Shown in pieces: positions 34,092 to 42,263 of a stretch of 64,000 nucleotides of DNA. The notes below the pieces were generated by a model, which was not told the DNA's origin, did no database searches, and saw only the letters and a program-made list of their open reading frames with translations. Origin of the DNA: Acidimicrobiia bacterium. GTDB taxonomy: Bacteria > Actinomycetota > Acidimicrobiia > Spongiisociales > JAHEDJ01. Position 1 is the first letter of the stretch, and every line of letters begins with the position of its first letter. The position numbers and the translations under genes were made by a program. Location of the stretch: NCBI GenBank assembly GCA_029210695.1, contig JARGFH010000009.1, forward strand, positions 26,829 through 90,828. The letters are read 5' to 3'.

Positions 34092-34516
34092 ATGGAGCGG
34101 AATTGGGCGATCTATCTTGCACGACGGTTGTGGGATTTCCATCCAGGGGTGCGCAGCGGGAACGAGCTAACCATGGGCGAACGCGCCGCCGATCGGCTTC
34201 GCAACGGCATGGGCTCATGGGCGTTCGTGTTCGTCACACTCCTGTTCCTGGCGACGTGGATGGCGTTCAACCGCAACACGGGTTTCGATCCGTATCCATT
34301 CATCTTGCTCAACTTGCTGCTCTCCTGCGTTGCGGCGCTGCAGGGGGCGGTCCTACTGATTGCCGCTCCCGCGCCGACCAGATCTCCGCCGAACTGGCCC
34401 TCCACGATTACAGCACCAACAACGAGGCTCTCGAACTCATCCGCAAACTCGAGGAGATCACCAAAGACATCCAGGTACGAGTCGGCGGAGGCGAACCGCC
34501 TGAGGGACCACGCTGA
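34092..34516 (+). pseudogene. DUF1003 membrane protein with a frameshift
   Basis: ATG at 34092 is preceded by GAGGAG and begins MERNWAIYLARRLWDFHPGV. The family core is clear: NGMGSWAFVFVTLLFLATWM and FDPYPFILLNLLLSCVAALQ. Near 34365-34372 the frame must change by one base to continue as ADQISAELALHDYSTNNEAL with ELIRKLEEITKDIQ, the expected DUF1003 C-terminus. As given, neither frame encodes the full protein. The start of the region is intact, so the mutation is recent or an assembly error. Confidence 0.7.
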
Positions 34517-34555
34517 ATGGATGATTCCGTGCCGAGCATGATCGAGCTATCGGCA

Positions 34556-34808
34556 TGAGTGGCGAGGCCGTGCAAGCCCCCGGGTGGCCGGGCATCGTGC
34601 CGACCTGGACATCCAGCGCCAAACAGGGAGTCGGAGCAGCTGTGTCGGAGGCCAGTCGCGTCTGATTCACGCTAAGTCACGGGATTCTCAACGAGGTGTT
34701 CGCGGCCGTTGAAGGCATGGCGATGGCACTCGCCTGTTCATCAGGGTGGATCAACGCGTCCGCGGCTACGTCGGAATCTCCGACGGATGGCAGGACGTGT
34801 CGAAACAA
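34556..34808 (+). pseudogene. fragment of a GH15 glucoamylase-like gene
   Basis: Reading from 34556 gives MSGEAVQAPGWPGIVPTWTS then SAKQGVGAAVSEASRV, a stop (TGA where the family has Trp), then FTLSHGILNEVF. Together these match the conserved N-terminus of GH15 glucan glucosidases (APGxPGIPPRWTSSAKxGVG and SRVWFTxSHGILNEVYYPR). In another frame from 34748 the sequence RVDQRVRGYVGISDGWQDVS resembles the family's later VGxSDGWQDL segment. So the gene is decayed by a stop, a large deletion and a frame change. Confidence 0.7.
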
Positions 34809-34991
34809 TCGCCTCGCTTGCCCCTACACCGGGAGGCCTGGGCGCACTGGAAGCAGCTCTGGTGGCCGGACTCACCGCGGGCCGGTACCGCAGTCGGTGG
34901 AGTTCTCGTGTTCAGGCTGCTGACCTTCTGGCTGCCGATTCTCCCTGGTGCCTGGATGCTGAAGAGCCTTCGCAGCCGCGGACTCGTTTGA
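34808..34991 (+). pseudogene. C-terminal fragment of a UPF0104/YbhN-like lysylphosphatidylglycerol synthase TM protein
   Basis: Starting at 34808 one frame reads IASLAPTPGGLGALEAALVA then GLTAG, the TPGGLG motif of this membrane family. Near 34880-34890 the frame shifts and the next 100 bases read AVGGVLVFRLLTFWLPILPG and then AWMLKSLRSRGLV, the usual C-terminal helix and end. It abuts the GH15 fragment, so the two remnants were joined by a deletion. Confidence 0.7.
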
Positions 34992-35060
34992 CCTACACCG
35001 GTTGGAACGCGTTGGCACGGCAGTCATCGATCCACGGCGCGTTCCTGCCACAATGGGCCG

Positions 35061-36032
35061 GTGATCATCGACTGCGCTATCTACGACAACGGTGTGCGCC
35101 GACCGGGTGACCAGCCGACGGTAGGAGTCCGACGGGCGGCCTCCCAGCCGGGCTCGTTCGTCTGGATCGGCCTCTACGAACCGACCACTGAAGAATTCGA
35201 CGCCGTTCGCCGGGAGTTCGACCTGCACGAGCTCGCCGTCGAGGACGCCATGAAGGCGCACCAGCGGCCCAAACTCGAGGTCTACGACAACACGCTTTTC
35301 GTCGTCTTGAAGAGCGCTCGCTACATCGACCTGGAGGAGGAAATCGAGTTCGGCGAGATCCTTCTCTTCATCGGCGACGATTTCGCCGTCGTGGTCCGCC
35401 ACGGCCAGGCGAGCGGACTTACCGAGGCGCGCCTGAGCCTCGAACGCGACCCGGAACTGCTCCGGATGGGCCCACCCGCCGTGCTGCATCGAGTAATGGA
35501 CCGGGTAATCGACGATTACGTCCCCGTCGTCGATGGACTGGGCAAAGACATCCAGGAGGTGGAGAAGGAAGTGTTCTCCACAGAGTGGACGAATCCCGCC
35601 GAACGGATCTATTTCCTCAAACGGGAAGTCCTCGAATTCCAGCAAGCGGTGGCCTCGCTGATCGATCCTCTCAATCGCCTCGGACGAGGATTCTTCGAGG
35701 TGATCCCGGACGATATGCGAGAGTATTTCCGGGACATCTCCGACCATGTGCTGCGCTTGTCCGATCAGGTGGCCGCCTACCGCGACCTCCTCACCAGCGT
35801 GCTCGAGGCGACCCTCACCCAGGTGAGTGTCCGCCAGAACGAGGATATGCGCAAGATCTCGGCCTGGGTGGCGGTGGCAGTGGTCCCTACCCTGATCGCC
35901 GGCGTCTTCGGCATGAACTTCCAGCGAATGCCCGGCGTTGATGCCAGCTGGGGGTTTCCCGTCGTCGTAGGTCTCATGGCCCTCGTGGCAGGAACCCTCT
36001 ACGGTCTATTCAGGCGAAGCGACTGGCTCTAG
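35061..36032 (+). CDS. corA: CorA-family Mg2+/Co2+ transporter
   Basis: This 323-residue protein has a large cytoplasmic N-terminal domain (SFVWIGLYEPTTEEFDAVRR, AVEDAMKAHQRPKLEVYDN), long stalk helices and two C-terminal membrane helices with the pore motif GMN in VFGMNFQRMP. CorA pentamers carry Mg2+ into the cell. GTG at 35061 is used; no strong ribosome binding site. The gene is flanked by decayed DNA upstream and a convergent membrane protein downstream. Confidence 0.93.
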   Translation: MIIDCAIYDNGVRRPGDQPTVGVRRAASQPGSFVWIGLYEPTTEEFDAVRREFDLHELAVEDAMKAHQRPKLEVYDNTLFVVLKSARYIDLEEEIEFGEILLFIGDDFAVVVRHGQASGLTEARLSLERDPELLRMGPPAVLHRVMDRVIDDYVPVVDGLGKDIQEVEKEVFSTEWTNPAERIYFLKREVLEFQQAVASLIDPLNRLGRGFFEVIPDDMREYFRDISDHVLRLSDQVAAYRDLLTSVLEATLTQVSVRQNEDMRKISAWVAVAVVPTLIAGVFGMNFQRMPGVDASWGFPVVVGLMALVAGTLYGLFRRSDWL

Positions 36033-36065
36033 CCGGCGTCACCGGACGCATGGTCGCTGCCCGGC

Positions 36066-37811
36066 CTACGGCTGCTTCCCATCCGGACCGGTGCAGTCGC
36101 CGAACCGTTTCAGATCCGCTGCCACCGCTACCCCACCCCGTTCTTCCGCTTCGGCCCGCAGCTTCTGGGCGTCGTCGAACCTGCCCCGGTGCTCGTACCA
36201 GCAAGCCACCCGGATCTTCTCCTGCGCGTAGATGATCGGATATTCGGAGTGCCAGCCGACCGCATCTACCTCCGTGTCTTGCGCGCCGGGAACCAGCACG
36301 AGGTGGAGCACGTCGGCATGTACGACTTTCCACTCACCGCCGTTCACGAGTTCGGCCATTCTCTCCTGCACATCGGGGAGGCGCAGCTCGGCGACGATCC
36401 ACGAGGGCTGCCACTCCTGGATCTGCCCGGCCAGCACATCCGGATCTTGCATGGCCTCGACGCTCTCCAGCAGGAAGGATTTCGGGTACGTTTCCCAGCG
36501 GGGATCCACGAATACTTCGAACCCCTCCCAAATGAGCACATTGGCCGCCGCCCACCCGATGTTGAGCATGCGGCCTTCGGGTTGGTGTTCGTCGAGATAG
36601 TCGATCGTGGCGTCCGGCCACTCCCCTACAGCCCGGCCAATGCCGTACTGGTTGCGAAGAAAGGAATCGGGTGAATTGAATGTGGTGGCAATGAGGAACG
36701 TACAAGCGATGACGGTGATAACCGAAGCCGCCGCACTGAGGAGACGAAAGGGGACCGCTCTGGGCTCTGCTCGAATGAGCCATCGGACGGCCACACCCAT
36801 GGTGAGCACACTGAAGAACCCAATTCCTCTCAGTGCCGCCACAACGAGCACAACAGCCAGAACCAGCAGCGCCGCCTCAAACCACAACCAACGACCGTAG
36901 CTTCGGATGCCCGCGTACAGCACAACGCCGAGTGCCACGATCACCACAACTGTTGCGATTGGGTCGGTCCATACCGGAGCCAGTTCAGCCGACTGAGCAG
37001 CTCCAGTAGTGGCTCCCTGTGTCAGAACCGTCAAGATCGACTGGTATGGAATCAGCAGTGAACGCACCCCCAGCGGCGTGATCAAGCTCGCCAACACCCC
37101 ACCGGCGAAGAGCGCGAGCGGTTGGAGCATGGACTGGTCTCGGTCTTCGTCTGAAAAGCCGAGACGAGCGGAGACACGCCGTGAAAGGGCAACGTGAATG
37201 ACGAAGGCGAGTTGAACCATGAGCCCGATCGCGAATAGAGGGTGGGAGTTTGCCCACATCCATTGCAGAAATATCGCCATACCCACCCATCGCCAGCGCT
37301 CGTCCCGGCGCAGTCGATCCAAGCTCACCAACATCAGTGCAAGGAACAGCAGGCTGAGCACTTCCGGCCGCAGGAGAAGATGGCGTTGAACACCGAGAAC
37401 CCCGACCAGCCAGGCCGGCGCCATACGTGCCGCGCTGCTCCAACTTCCAGCCCACCGAATCCACACTGCCAGAACCGTCGTCCACAACGCACAGGTCACA
37501 AGCGAGAGTCCGCCGAATCCCACTAGCCGCCATGTGACATACAAGATCCCCTGGAAGAGGGGGTACTGCTGATAGAGCGCGTAGTCCGGAAAGGTCCAGC
37601 TGAACGTATTCGTCGTTGGGAAGACGCCCTGCTCGACAATGAGTCTGCCCGTGGCTAGGTGCACCGGGACGTCGACCATCTTCACCTTGAGCAGAGATAC
37701 CGCCACCACCAACATGGAGACTGAAGCCAACCCAGCCCATTGAAGGCCCGTGGGGCGCCCGTCACGCGCCTGAAACATAAAGACCGGAGCGATGGGTGGG
37801 CAAGTCGCCAC
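36066..37811 (-). CDS. polytopic membrane protein, GT-C-like, uncharacterised
   Basis: The 581-residue protein has about ten membrane helices in its first 400 residues and a soluble C-terminal domain. The first loop VHLATGRLIVEQGVFPTTNT then FSWTFPDYALYQQYPLFQGI is the DPWWHL-like acceptor loop found in GT-C glycosyltransferases and their relatives (here with Val-His-Leu), so a lipid-linked sugar transferase is likely. The C-terminal half has NIGWAANVLIWEGFEVFVD-like features and ends with a charged tail. GTG at 37811 is uncertain. It lies 35 nt downstream of the GT2 gene on the same strand. Confidence 0.7.
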   Translation of the reverse strand: MATCPPIAPVFMFQARDGRPTGLQWAGLASVSMLVVAVSLLKVKMVDVPVHLATGRLIVEQGVFPTTNTFSWTFPDYALYQQYPLFQGILYVTWRLVGFGGLSLVTCALWTTVLAVWIRWAGSWSSAARMAPAWLVGVLGVQRHLLLRPEVLSLLFLALMLVSLDRLRRDERWRWVGMAIFLQWMWANSHPLFAIGLMVQLAFVIHVALSRRVSARLGFSDEDRDQSMLQPLALFAGGVLASLITPLGVRSLLIPYQSILTVLTQGATTGAAQSAELAPVWTDPIATVVVIVALGVVLYAGIRSYGRWLWFEAALLVLAVVLVVAALRGIGFFSVLTMGVAVRWLIRAEPRAVPFRLLSAAASVITVIACTFLIATTFNSPDSFLRNQYGIGRAVGEWPDATIDYLDEHQPEGRMLNIGWAAANVLIWEGFEVFVDPRWETYPKSFLLESVEAMQDPDVLAGQIQEWQPSWIVAELRLPDVQERMAELVNGGEWKVVHADVLHLVLVPGAQDTEVDAVGWHSEYPIIYAQEKIRVACWYEHRGRFDDAQKLRAEAEERGGVAVAADLKRFGDCTGPDGKQP

Positions 37812-37846
37812 TCAGTTCGATGACCGCGCCAACCAGGGTGAGCTCG

Positions 37847-38854
37847 CTATGCATCGGATGTCGCAGAATCCTGGCGGGGTGGCTGAGCCAACCTGATGTG
37901 CAAGGGAACTGAACCCAACCGCTGCATGTCGTAGTTGAGGAAGGAAAGGAGGAGTTGTGTCCCGAGGAAGACCGGCAGTGCAGCAATCATGACCGTGCCT
38001 GCCGTTGCCGCGACTCCTCCGGAGATACTCTCAATCCATCGAACGGCACCGAAGATCGTTCCAAATGTTAGAAACACCAATCCCGCCACCAGTTCGACTG
38101 ATGCAATCGAGAAGTCCCGGAGGAAGTAGTCGTAGACGACACGTTTGAGGAGATTCTGCGTATGTCTGAAGAAGAACTCCGGTATCGATCGTAGGATGCT
38201 GAGATTGCTTCTCTCCTCACCGTAGATCGCAGGCATCGGTATGTCGGTGACAACCGCACCGAGGACCCCGAGTCGAAAGAGCATGTCGGACTCGAAGAAG
38301 TAACGCTTGTTCATCTTGTCCAGTGGCATCACCGCTAGCACTCTGGCGTCGATGGCGGTGTATCCATTCGTCGGATCAAAGATCCTCCAGTAGCCGCTAG
38401 ACAGCTTTGACATGAAGGAGAGGGCTGCGTTGCCGATCCTTCGTAGAGCGGGGATCGGACGAATGCTGTCTATATCGTAGAAACGGTTGCCCTTCGCGTA
38501 GTCGGCGAGATGCTGCACAACTGGTGCAACGAAGACAGGTATGAGCGAGGGATCCATTTGTCCGTCACCATCGAGTTTGACGATTATGTCCATCTTGTCG
38601 GCAATGGCATGCCTGTACCCCGTCAGCGTGGCGCCGCCGACTCCCAGATTCTCATCGTGATAGATAACGGTGACCCGAGGATCCCCTGAAACGGACTCAA
38701 CAAGCTCACCCGAACCTTCGGGGCAGCGATCGTCGACGACATATATCCGCTCGACGCCGTCGCCAATGGCTGCGACGACATCGAGTATGTGAGCAGCCAC
38801 GTTGAAGCATGGAATGACCACGGCGATCTTCGGTCCTGTGGGTGAGATCGTCAT
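37847..38854 (-). CDS. family 2 glycosyltransferase with C-terminal membrane helices
   Basis: The 335-residue protein starts with GT-A fold motifs KIAVVIPCFNVAAHILDVVA (near 9-28), DDRCPEGSGE, and DIIVKLDGDGQMDPSLIPVF with the DXD-type LDGDGQMD metal site. The end has two membrane helices (VELVAGLVFLTFGTIFGAVR and TAGTVMIAALPVFLGTQLLL) and a short tail. This is the polyprenol-phosphate glycosyltransferase (DPM1/GtrB) plan. It neighbours an EamA-type flippase fragment and a GT-C-like protein, forming a lipid-linked sugar unit. Confidence 0.9.
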   Translation of the reverse strand: MTISPTGPKIAVVIPCFNVAAHILDVVAAIGDGVERIYVVDDRCPEGSGELVESVSGDPRVTVIYHDENLGVGGATLTGYRHAIADKMDIIVKLDGDGQMDPSLIPVFVAPVVQHLADYAKGNRFYDIDSIRPIPALRRIGNAALSFMSKLSSGYWRIFDPTNGYTAIDARVLAVMPLDKMNKRYFFESDMLFRLGVLGAVVTDIPMPAIYGEERSNLSILRSIPEFFFRHTQNLLKRVVYDYFLRDFSIASVELVAGLVFLTFGTIFGAVRWIESISGGVAATAGTVMIAALPVFLGTQLLLSFLNYDMQRLGSVPLHIRLAQPPRQDSATSDA

Positions 38855-38858
38855 GCCC

Positions 38859-39212
38859 TCAAACCTGAGATACGACGATTCCGAGAACGATCAATGCCGA
38901 GCCGGCCACACCGGCACGCGAAATTCTCTCATCGAGAACGAAGTGGCTCAGGATGGGCACAACCACGAAGGCAAGCGCCACAAACGGATACGCACGGCTC
39001 AATGGGACTTCGCGGATGAGCCAGATCCACAGAAGAGTGGATCCGCCGTAGAGAGCGATCGCAGCCCAGAAGGAGCCGGATTCCAGGAGGGACAAGAACC
39101 CGCCGGGACCACTCCCGTTGGTGAGCGACTCTGATGCCTGCTTGAACAGAACTTGGCCAATCGACAACAGGAGCGCAAAGGCCGACAGAAAGAAGATCTG
39201 CCGGAGGGTCAC
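38859..39212 (-). CDS. small EamA/ArnE-like membrane protein
   Basis: The 117-residue protein has four helices: RQIFFLSAFALLLSIGQVLF (with Gln/Lys of the family), ALYGGSTLLWIWLIREVPLS, RAYPFVALAFVVVPILSHFV and a last one ending SQV. The PLSRAYPFVAL motif is the conserved one in SMR/EamA-type half transporters such as ArnE/F, which flip undecaprenyl-phosphate sugars. The GTG start overlaps the stop of a small upstream ORF by 4 nt, and the stop lies just before the GT2 start, consistent with a flippase-plus-transferase pair. Confidence 0.82.
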   Translation of the reverse strand: MTLRQIFFLSAFALLLSIGQVLFKQASESLTNGSGPGGFLSLLESGSFWAAIALYGGSTLLWIWLIREVPLSRAYPFVALAFVVVPILSHFVLDERISRAGVAGSALIVLGIVVSQV

Positions 39213-39364
39213 ACCATCGTCCCGTCGTCGATGCGTCCGGTCGGCAAACGCGTGGCAATGTGAGCGGCTTCAAGGTCCCGGCACGCCCCGTCCAAGGCCG
39301 CAGTACAGGTGCTCGACGATCTCGCGTTTTCGTCCTCCGAGTACAGACTTGTGGTCAATGACAT
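39209..39364 (-). CDS. possible 51-residue ORF upstream of the EamA-like gene
   Basis: The ORF starts MSLTTSLYSEDENARSSSTC and ends DDGTMV, with the stop overlapping the next start by 4 nt (GTGA). That overlap is typical of real gene pairs in this genome. The sequence is polar, has no signal peptide and matches no family I know. It could be a truncated gene 3' end or a leader peptide. Confidence 0.3.
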   Translation of the reverse strand: MSLTTSLYSEDENARSSSTCTAALDGACRDLEAAHIATRLPTGRIDDGTMV

Positions 39365-39467
39365 CTGATCAATCAGCATAGCTTGGGGCCCTCAACGCAA
39401 GGAGACGGCGGCTGGATGAGCATCGGTCGCGGTACGCTCACTGAAGCCGTCGAAAGGCATTGTACGA

Positions 39468-39818
39468 ATGGAACCGAAGTTCAACGTCTGGTTCGAGGTG
39501 GACGGGAAGGTGGCCGCCTCTCGATGGCGAATGCGTCTACTGGAAGCCGTCGCCGAACAGGGTTCCATCAGCGCAGGCGCTGAGACGATGGAAGTGCCTT
39601 ATCGCGTTGCCTGGCAGAAGATCCAGGAGATGGAGGACCGCCTCGGCGACAAGCTCATCGAGACGCAAACCGGCGGCCCGGGAGGGGGCGGCGCACAGCT
39701 CACGGAAGCCGGCAGAGGCTACGTTGAGCAATTCAAGGTCTTTGGGGATCGGGTGGATACGGCCCTCGCGGCGATCTACCGCGAGGTGTTCGGCGACACC
39801 CCACAGAGTTGGGCCTGA
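39468..39818 (+). CDS. ModE/LysR-type winged-helix regulator (TupR-like)
   Basis: The 116-residue protein has the ModE N-terminal DNA-binding domain: SRWRMRLLEAVAEQGSISAG, then MEVPYRVAWQKIQEMEDRLG and LTEAGRGYVEQFKVFGDRVD. The MOP metal-binding domains of full ModE are absent, so it is the short form that often precedes tungstate or molybdate transport genes. It lies 61 nt before tupA, with a palindrome of ModE type between them (39833-39855), so it most likely controls that operon. Confidence 0.88.
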   Translation: MEPKFNVWFEVDGKVAASRWRMRLLEAVAEQGSISAGAETMEVPYRVAWQKIQEMEDRLGDKLIETQTGGPGGGGAQLTEAGRGYVEQFKVFGDRVDTALAAIYREVFGDTPQSWA

Positions 39819-39832
39819 GTTCGACGGGTGAT

Positions 39833-39855
39833 CGTTATAATGGTTTGTCATAACG
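39833..39855 (+). promoter_or_regulatory. ModE-type palindromic operator over the tupA -10
   Basis: CGTTAT at 39833-39838 and ATAACG at 39850-39855 are inverted arms, the outer halves of the ModE consensus (CGTTATATA...TATAACG). The box includes TATAAT at 39836-39841, a consensus -10. It is 25 nt before the tupA start. Binding here would block transcription, so repression when the oxyanion is abundant is the expected mode. Confidence 0.7.
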
Positions 39856-39879
39856 CCCGCATGGTGGAGGTTCATCGCT

Positions 39880-40731
39880 GTGAGAAACCGACTCGTTCTG
39901 TTGATGGTTGTGGCCCTGACCGCGACAGCCTGCCGTTCGGGCAGCAGCGAACCTCAAGTATTGCGCCTGGCCACCACCACCAGCACCGCCGATTCGGGTC
40001 TCCTCGAGGCGCTACTCCCCGGCTTCGAAACTCAGTACGAGGCTCGCGTCGATGTCATTGCAGTGGGAACCGGCCAGGCGCTGTCGCTCGGTGAGGCCGG
40101 CGATGCCGATGTCATCCTTGTCCATGCGCGAAACAGGGAGGATGCATTCATTGCAGACGGGCACGGCACAGCGCGGTCCGATGTCATGTATAACGACTTC
40201 GCCCTCGTCGGTCCGATCGATGATCCGGCCGGTGTGCAGGGCACGGCCATGGCCGCAGATGCACTCGTCGCGCTGGCGGCAGCCCAAGCACCGTTCGTCT
40301 CACGCGGAGACGATAGCGGGACGCATACGAAGGAACTGAGCCTGTGGGAGGAGGCGGGTTTGACGCCCGATGCCGCCTGGTACCAGTCGATCGGGCAAGG
40401 GATGGGAGCGACGCTCCAGTTTGCCAACGAAACCGGCTCGTACACGCTCACCGATCGCGGCACGTTTCTCTCCCAACGAGAGAGCCTGAGCGGTTTGGAG
40501 GTCATGGTGGGTGGAACAACGATCGACGAGAACGCCGACCCGGCTCTGCTCAACCCGTATGGGGTGATTCCGGTGAACCCGGACAAGGGCGGGATTGATC
40601 TCGATCTCGCCCAGCAATTCGTCGATTGGCTCACCAGCGTCGAGGTGCAGCGGCAAATCGGCGAGTACGGCATCGACATCTACGGTCAGCCGCTCTTCTA
40701 TCCGGATTCCCAACGGTGGAGAGACCGATGA
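39880..40731 (+). CDS. tupA: tungstate ABC transporter substrate-binding lipoprotein TupA
   Basis: This 283-residue protein has a lipoprotein signal (MRNRLVLLMVVALTATAC, lipid attachment at Cys18) and the oxyanion site TTTS in LRLATTTSTADSGLLEALLP, as in TupA/WtpA. Later blocks DADVILVHARNREDAFIADG and GDDSGTHTKELSLWEEAGLT complete the fold. It captures tungstate (possibly molybdate) for the TupBC permease and ATPase. GTG at 39880 is the start. It is the first gene of the three-gene operon. Confidence 0.93.
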   Translation: MRNRLVLLMVVALTATACRSGSSEPQVLRLATTTSTADSGLLEALLPGFETQYEARVDVIAVGTGQALSLGEAGDADVILVHARNREDAFIADGHGTARSDVMYNDFALVGPIDDPAGVQGTAMAADALVALAAAQAPFVSRGDDSGTHTKELSLWEEAGLTPDAAWYQSIGQGMGATLQFANETGSYTLTDRGTFLSQRESLSGLEVMVGGTTIDENADPALLNPYGVIPVNPDKGGIDLDLAQQFVDWLTSVEVQRQIGEYGIDIYGQPLFYPDSQRWRDR

Positions 40732-40770
40732 TTCGTTACGCGCGGACGTCCGGCTAGCGGATCGATCGCT

Positions 40771-41472
40771 GTGCGGACCCTGGTCGACGCCCTAATCGAT
40801 GCTCTGAGGCTGCTCAGGGACATGGACCCGGCCCTCCGCGAGACGGTCGGCCTGACGTTGCAGGTGACCGGCGGAGCCCTCCTGATCGCTCTTGTCATAG
40901 GAATCCCGGCCGGTGCGGCGATCGGCCTCTCCCCCAGGGTGCGGGGGGCCGGGTTGCTCATCCCGCTCATTTACACGGGGATGGGGCTTCCGCCGGTGGC
41001 GGTTGGCTTGTTCGTCTATCTGCTGCTCTCGAACCAGGGCCCCATGGGCGGTCTCGACTGGTTGTTCACGGCCACCGGCATGGTGATGGCCCAGACGATC
41101 ATTGCCTTTCCGCTCGTCGTCGGATTGACGATGGCTGCGGTGCGAGGCGTCGATCCTCAGTTGCCCGTCCAGTTGCGGGCGCTGGGGGCGACCCGCCGGC
41201 AAACGGCGCTGACAACGCTGGTGGAAGCTCGCTTGGGAGTGACCGCGGCGGTGGTAGCCGCGTTCGGGAGCATCATCTCGGAGGTCGGAGCGGTGATGCT
41301 GGTCGGGGGCAATATCGAGGGGCAGACCAGGGTGTTGACCACGGCGATCGTGCTCGAGACGCGCAAGGGTAACTTCGCCCTGGCGCTGGCTCTGGGGATG
41401 ATTCTGCTGTCCTTGGCATTCGTCGCCAATTTCGCCTTCTATCGACTCCAGGTGCGTAGGGGGAATCGGTGA
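40771..41472 (+). CDS. tupB: tungstate ABC transporter permease TupB
   Basis: The 233-residue protein has about six membrane helices and the EAA loop EARLGVTAAVVAAFGSIISE (near residues 150-170) that contacts the ATPase; VQLRALGATRRQTALTTLVE is the conserved entry to it. It pairs with TupC as a homodimeric pore. GTG at 40771 is used. It overlaps tupC by 4 nt (GTGA). Confidence 0.92.
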   Translation: MRTLVDALIDALRLLRDMDPALRETVGLTLQVTGGALLIALVIGIPAGAAIGLSPRVRGAGLLIPLIYTGMGLPPVAVGLFVYLLLSNQGPMGGLDWLFTATGMVMAQTIIAFPLVVGLTMAAVRGVDPQLPVQLRALGATRRQTALTTLVEARLGVTAAVVAAFGSIISEVGAVMLVGGNIEGQTRVLTTAIVLETRKGNFALALALGMILLSLAFVANFAFYRLQVRRGNR

Positions 41473-42188
41473 ACGCCTACGAGTTGAACGGAGTTCGCCA
41501 CTGGTATCAGGACCGGTGCGTTGTGGCCATCCCTGAGATGGACGTGCACCAGGGCGAGGTCCTGGCGATCGTTGGGCCGAGCGGGGCCGGCAAGAGCACG
41601 CTGCTCCGACTCCTCAACTTCCTGGAGCAACCGACGGAAGGGAGCATCGTCCACGAGGGAGTGCCGGTCTCCGATGACGTTTCAATGGAGGTCAAGCGCC
41701 GGGTTACCACCGTCTTCCAGCATCCGGTCTTGCTCCGCAGAAGCGTGCGAACGAATCTCCAGTTCGGTCTCAAACTCAGAAACGAGAAACGACCGGAAGC
41801 CGACCTGAACAGGTGGTTGGACGCGCTCGGCTTGACCGACCTGTCCGAGGCGCCGGCCCGAACACTCTCGGCCGGTGAGGCACAGCGAGTTGCGCTGGCC
41901 CGGGCTCTGATCGTCGAACCCTCCGTGCTGCTGCTCGATGAGCCGACCGCCAATCTCGACCCGTACAACGTCGGCTTGATCGAGGACATGATTCGGCGGA
42001 TCAATGCCGAGCGGGCTACGACCATCGTGTTGGTGACTCATAACATCTTCCAGGCACGGCGGCTGGCGGATCGGACCGGGCTGCTGATCGGCGGCGAACT
42101 CATCGAAGTCGCCGCCACCGAGAGGTTTTTCTCGTCACCGGGCGATCACAGGACGGCGGCCTTCGTTCGGGGCGACCTGGTCTACTGA
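41469..42188 (+). CDS. tupC: tungstate ABC transporter ATPase TupC
   Basis: The 239-residue ABC protein has Walker A IVGPSGAGKSTLLRLLNFLE, signature LSAGEAQRVALARALIVEPS and Walker B VLLLDEPTANLDP; the H-loop is LVTHNIF. Its best match among import ATPases is the tungstate TupC type given the neighbours. It is the last gene of the operon. Tungsten supply would suit tungstate- or molybdate-enzymes such as formate or aldehyde oxidoreductases, none of which is in this window. Confidence 0.92.
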   Translation: MNAYELNGVRHWYQDRCVVAIPEMDVHQGEVLAIVGPSGAGKSTLLRLLNFLEQPTEGSIVHEGVPVSDDVSMEVKRRVTTVFQHPVLLRRSVRTNLQFGLKLRNEKRPEADLNRWLDALGLTDLSEAPARTLSAGEAQRVALARALIVEPSVLLLDEPTANLDPYNVGLIEDMIRRINAERATTIVLVTHNIFQARRLADRTGLLIGGELIEVAATERFFSSPGDHRTAAFVRGDLVY

Positions 42189-42263
42189 GTGAGCACCCTC
42201 GAGGCCCTCCGGGCCACGCTTCCCGGCCTGCTCGAAGAAATCGGTGGATCGAGTTCGAGCTGA
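42189..42263 (+). other. 24-codon ORF remnant after tupC
   Basis: The frame starting GTG at 42189, directly after the tupC stop, reads MSTLEALRATLPGLLEEIGG then SSSS and a stop. It could be a truncated fourth gene, but no homology is evident and the next gene is on the other strand. Treated as uncertain. Confidence 0.2.

Noticed and set aside
34556..34808. GH15 region as a functional small protein of 36 residues.
   Set aside because: It reads exactly as the conserved start of a 600-residue enzyme with a stop in place of Trp, then later motifs in other frames, so decay explains it better.
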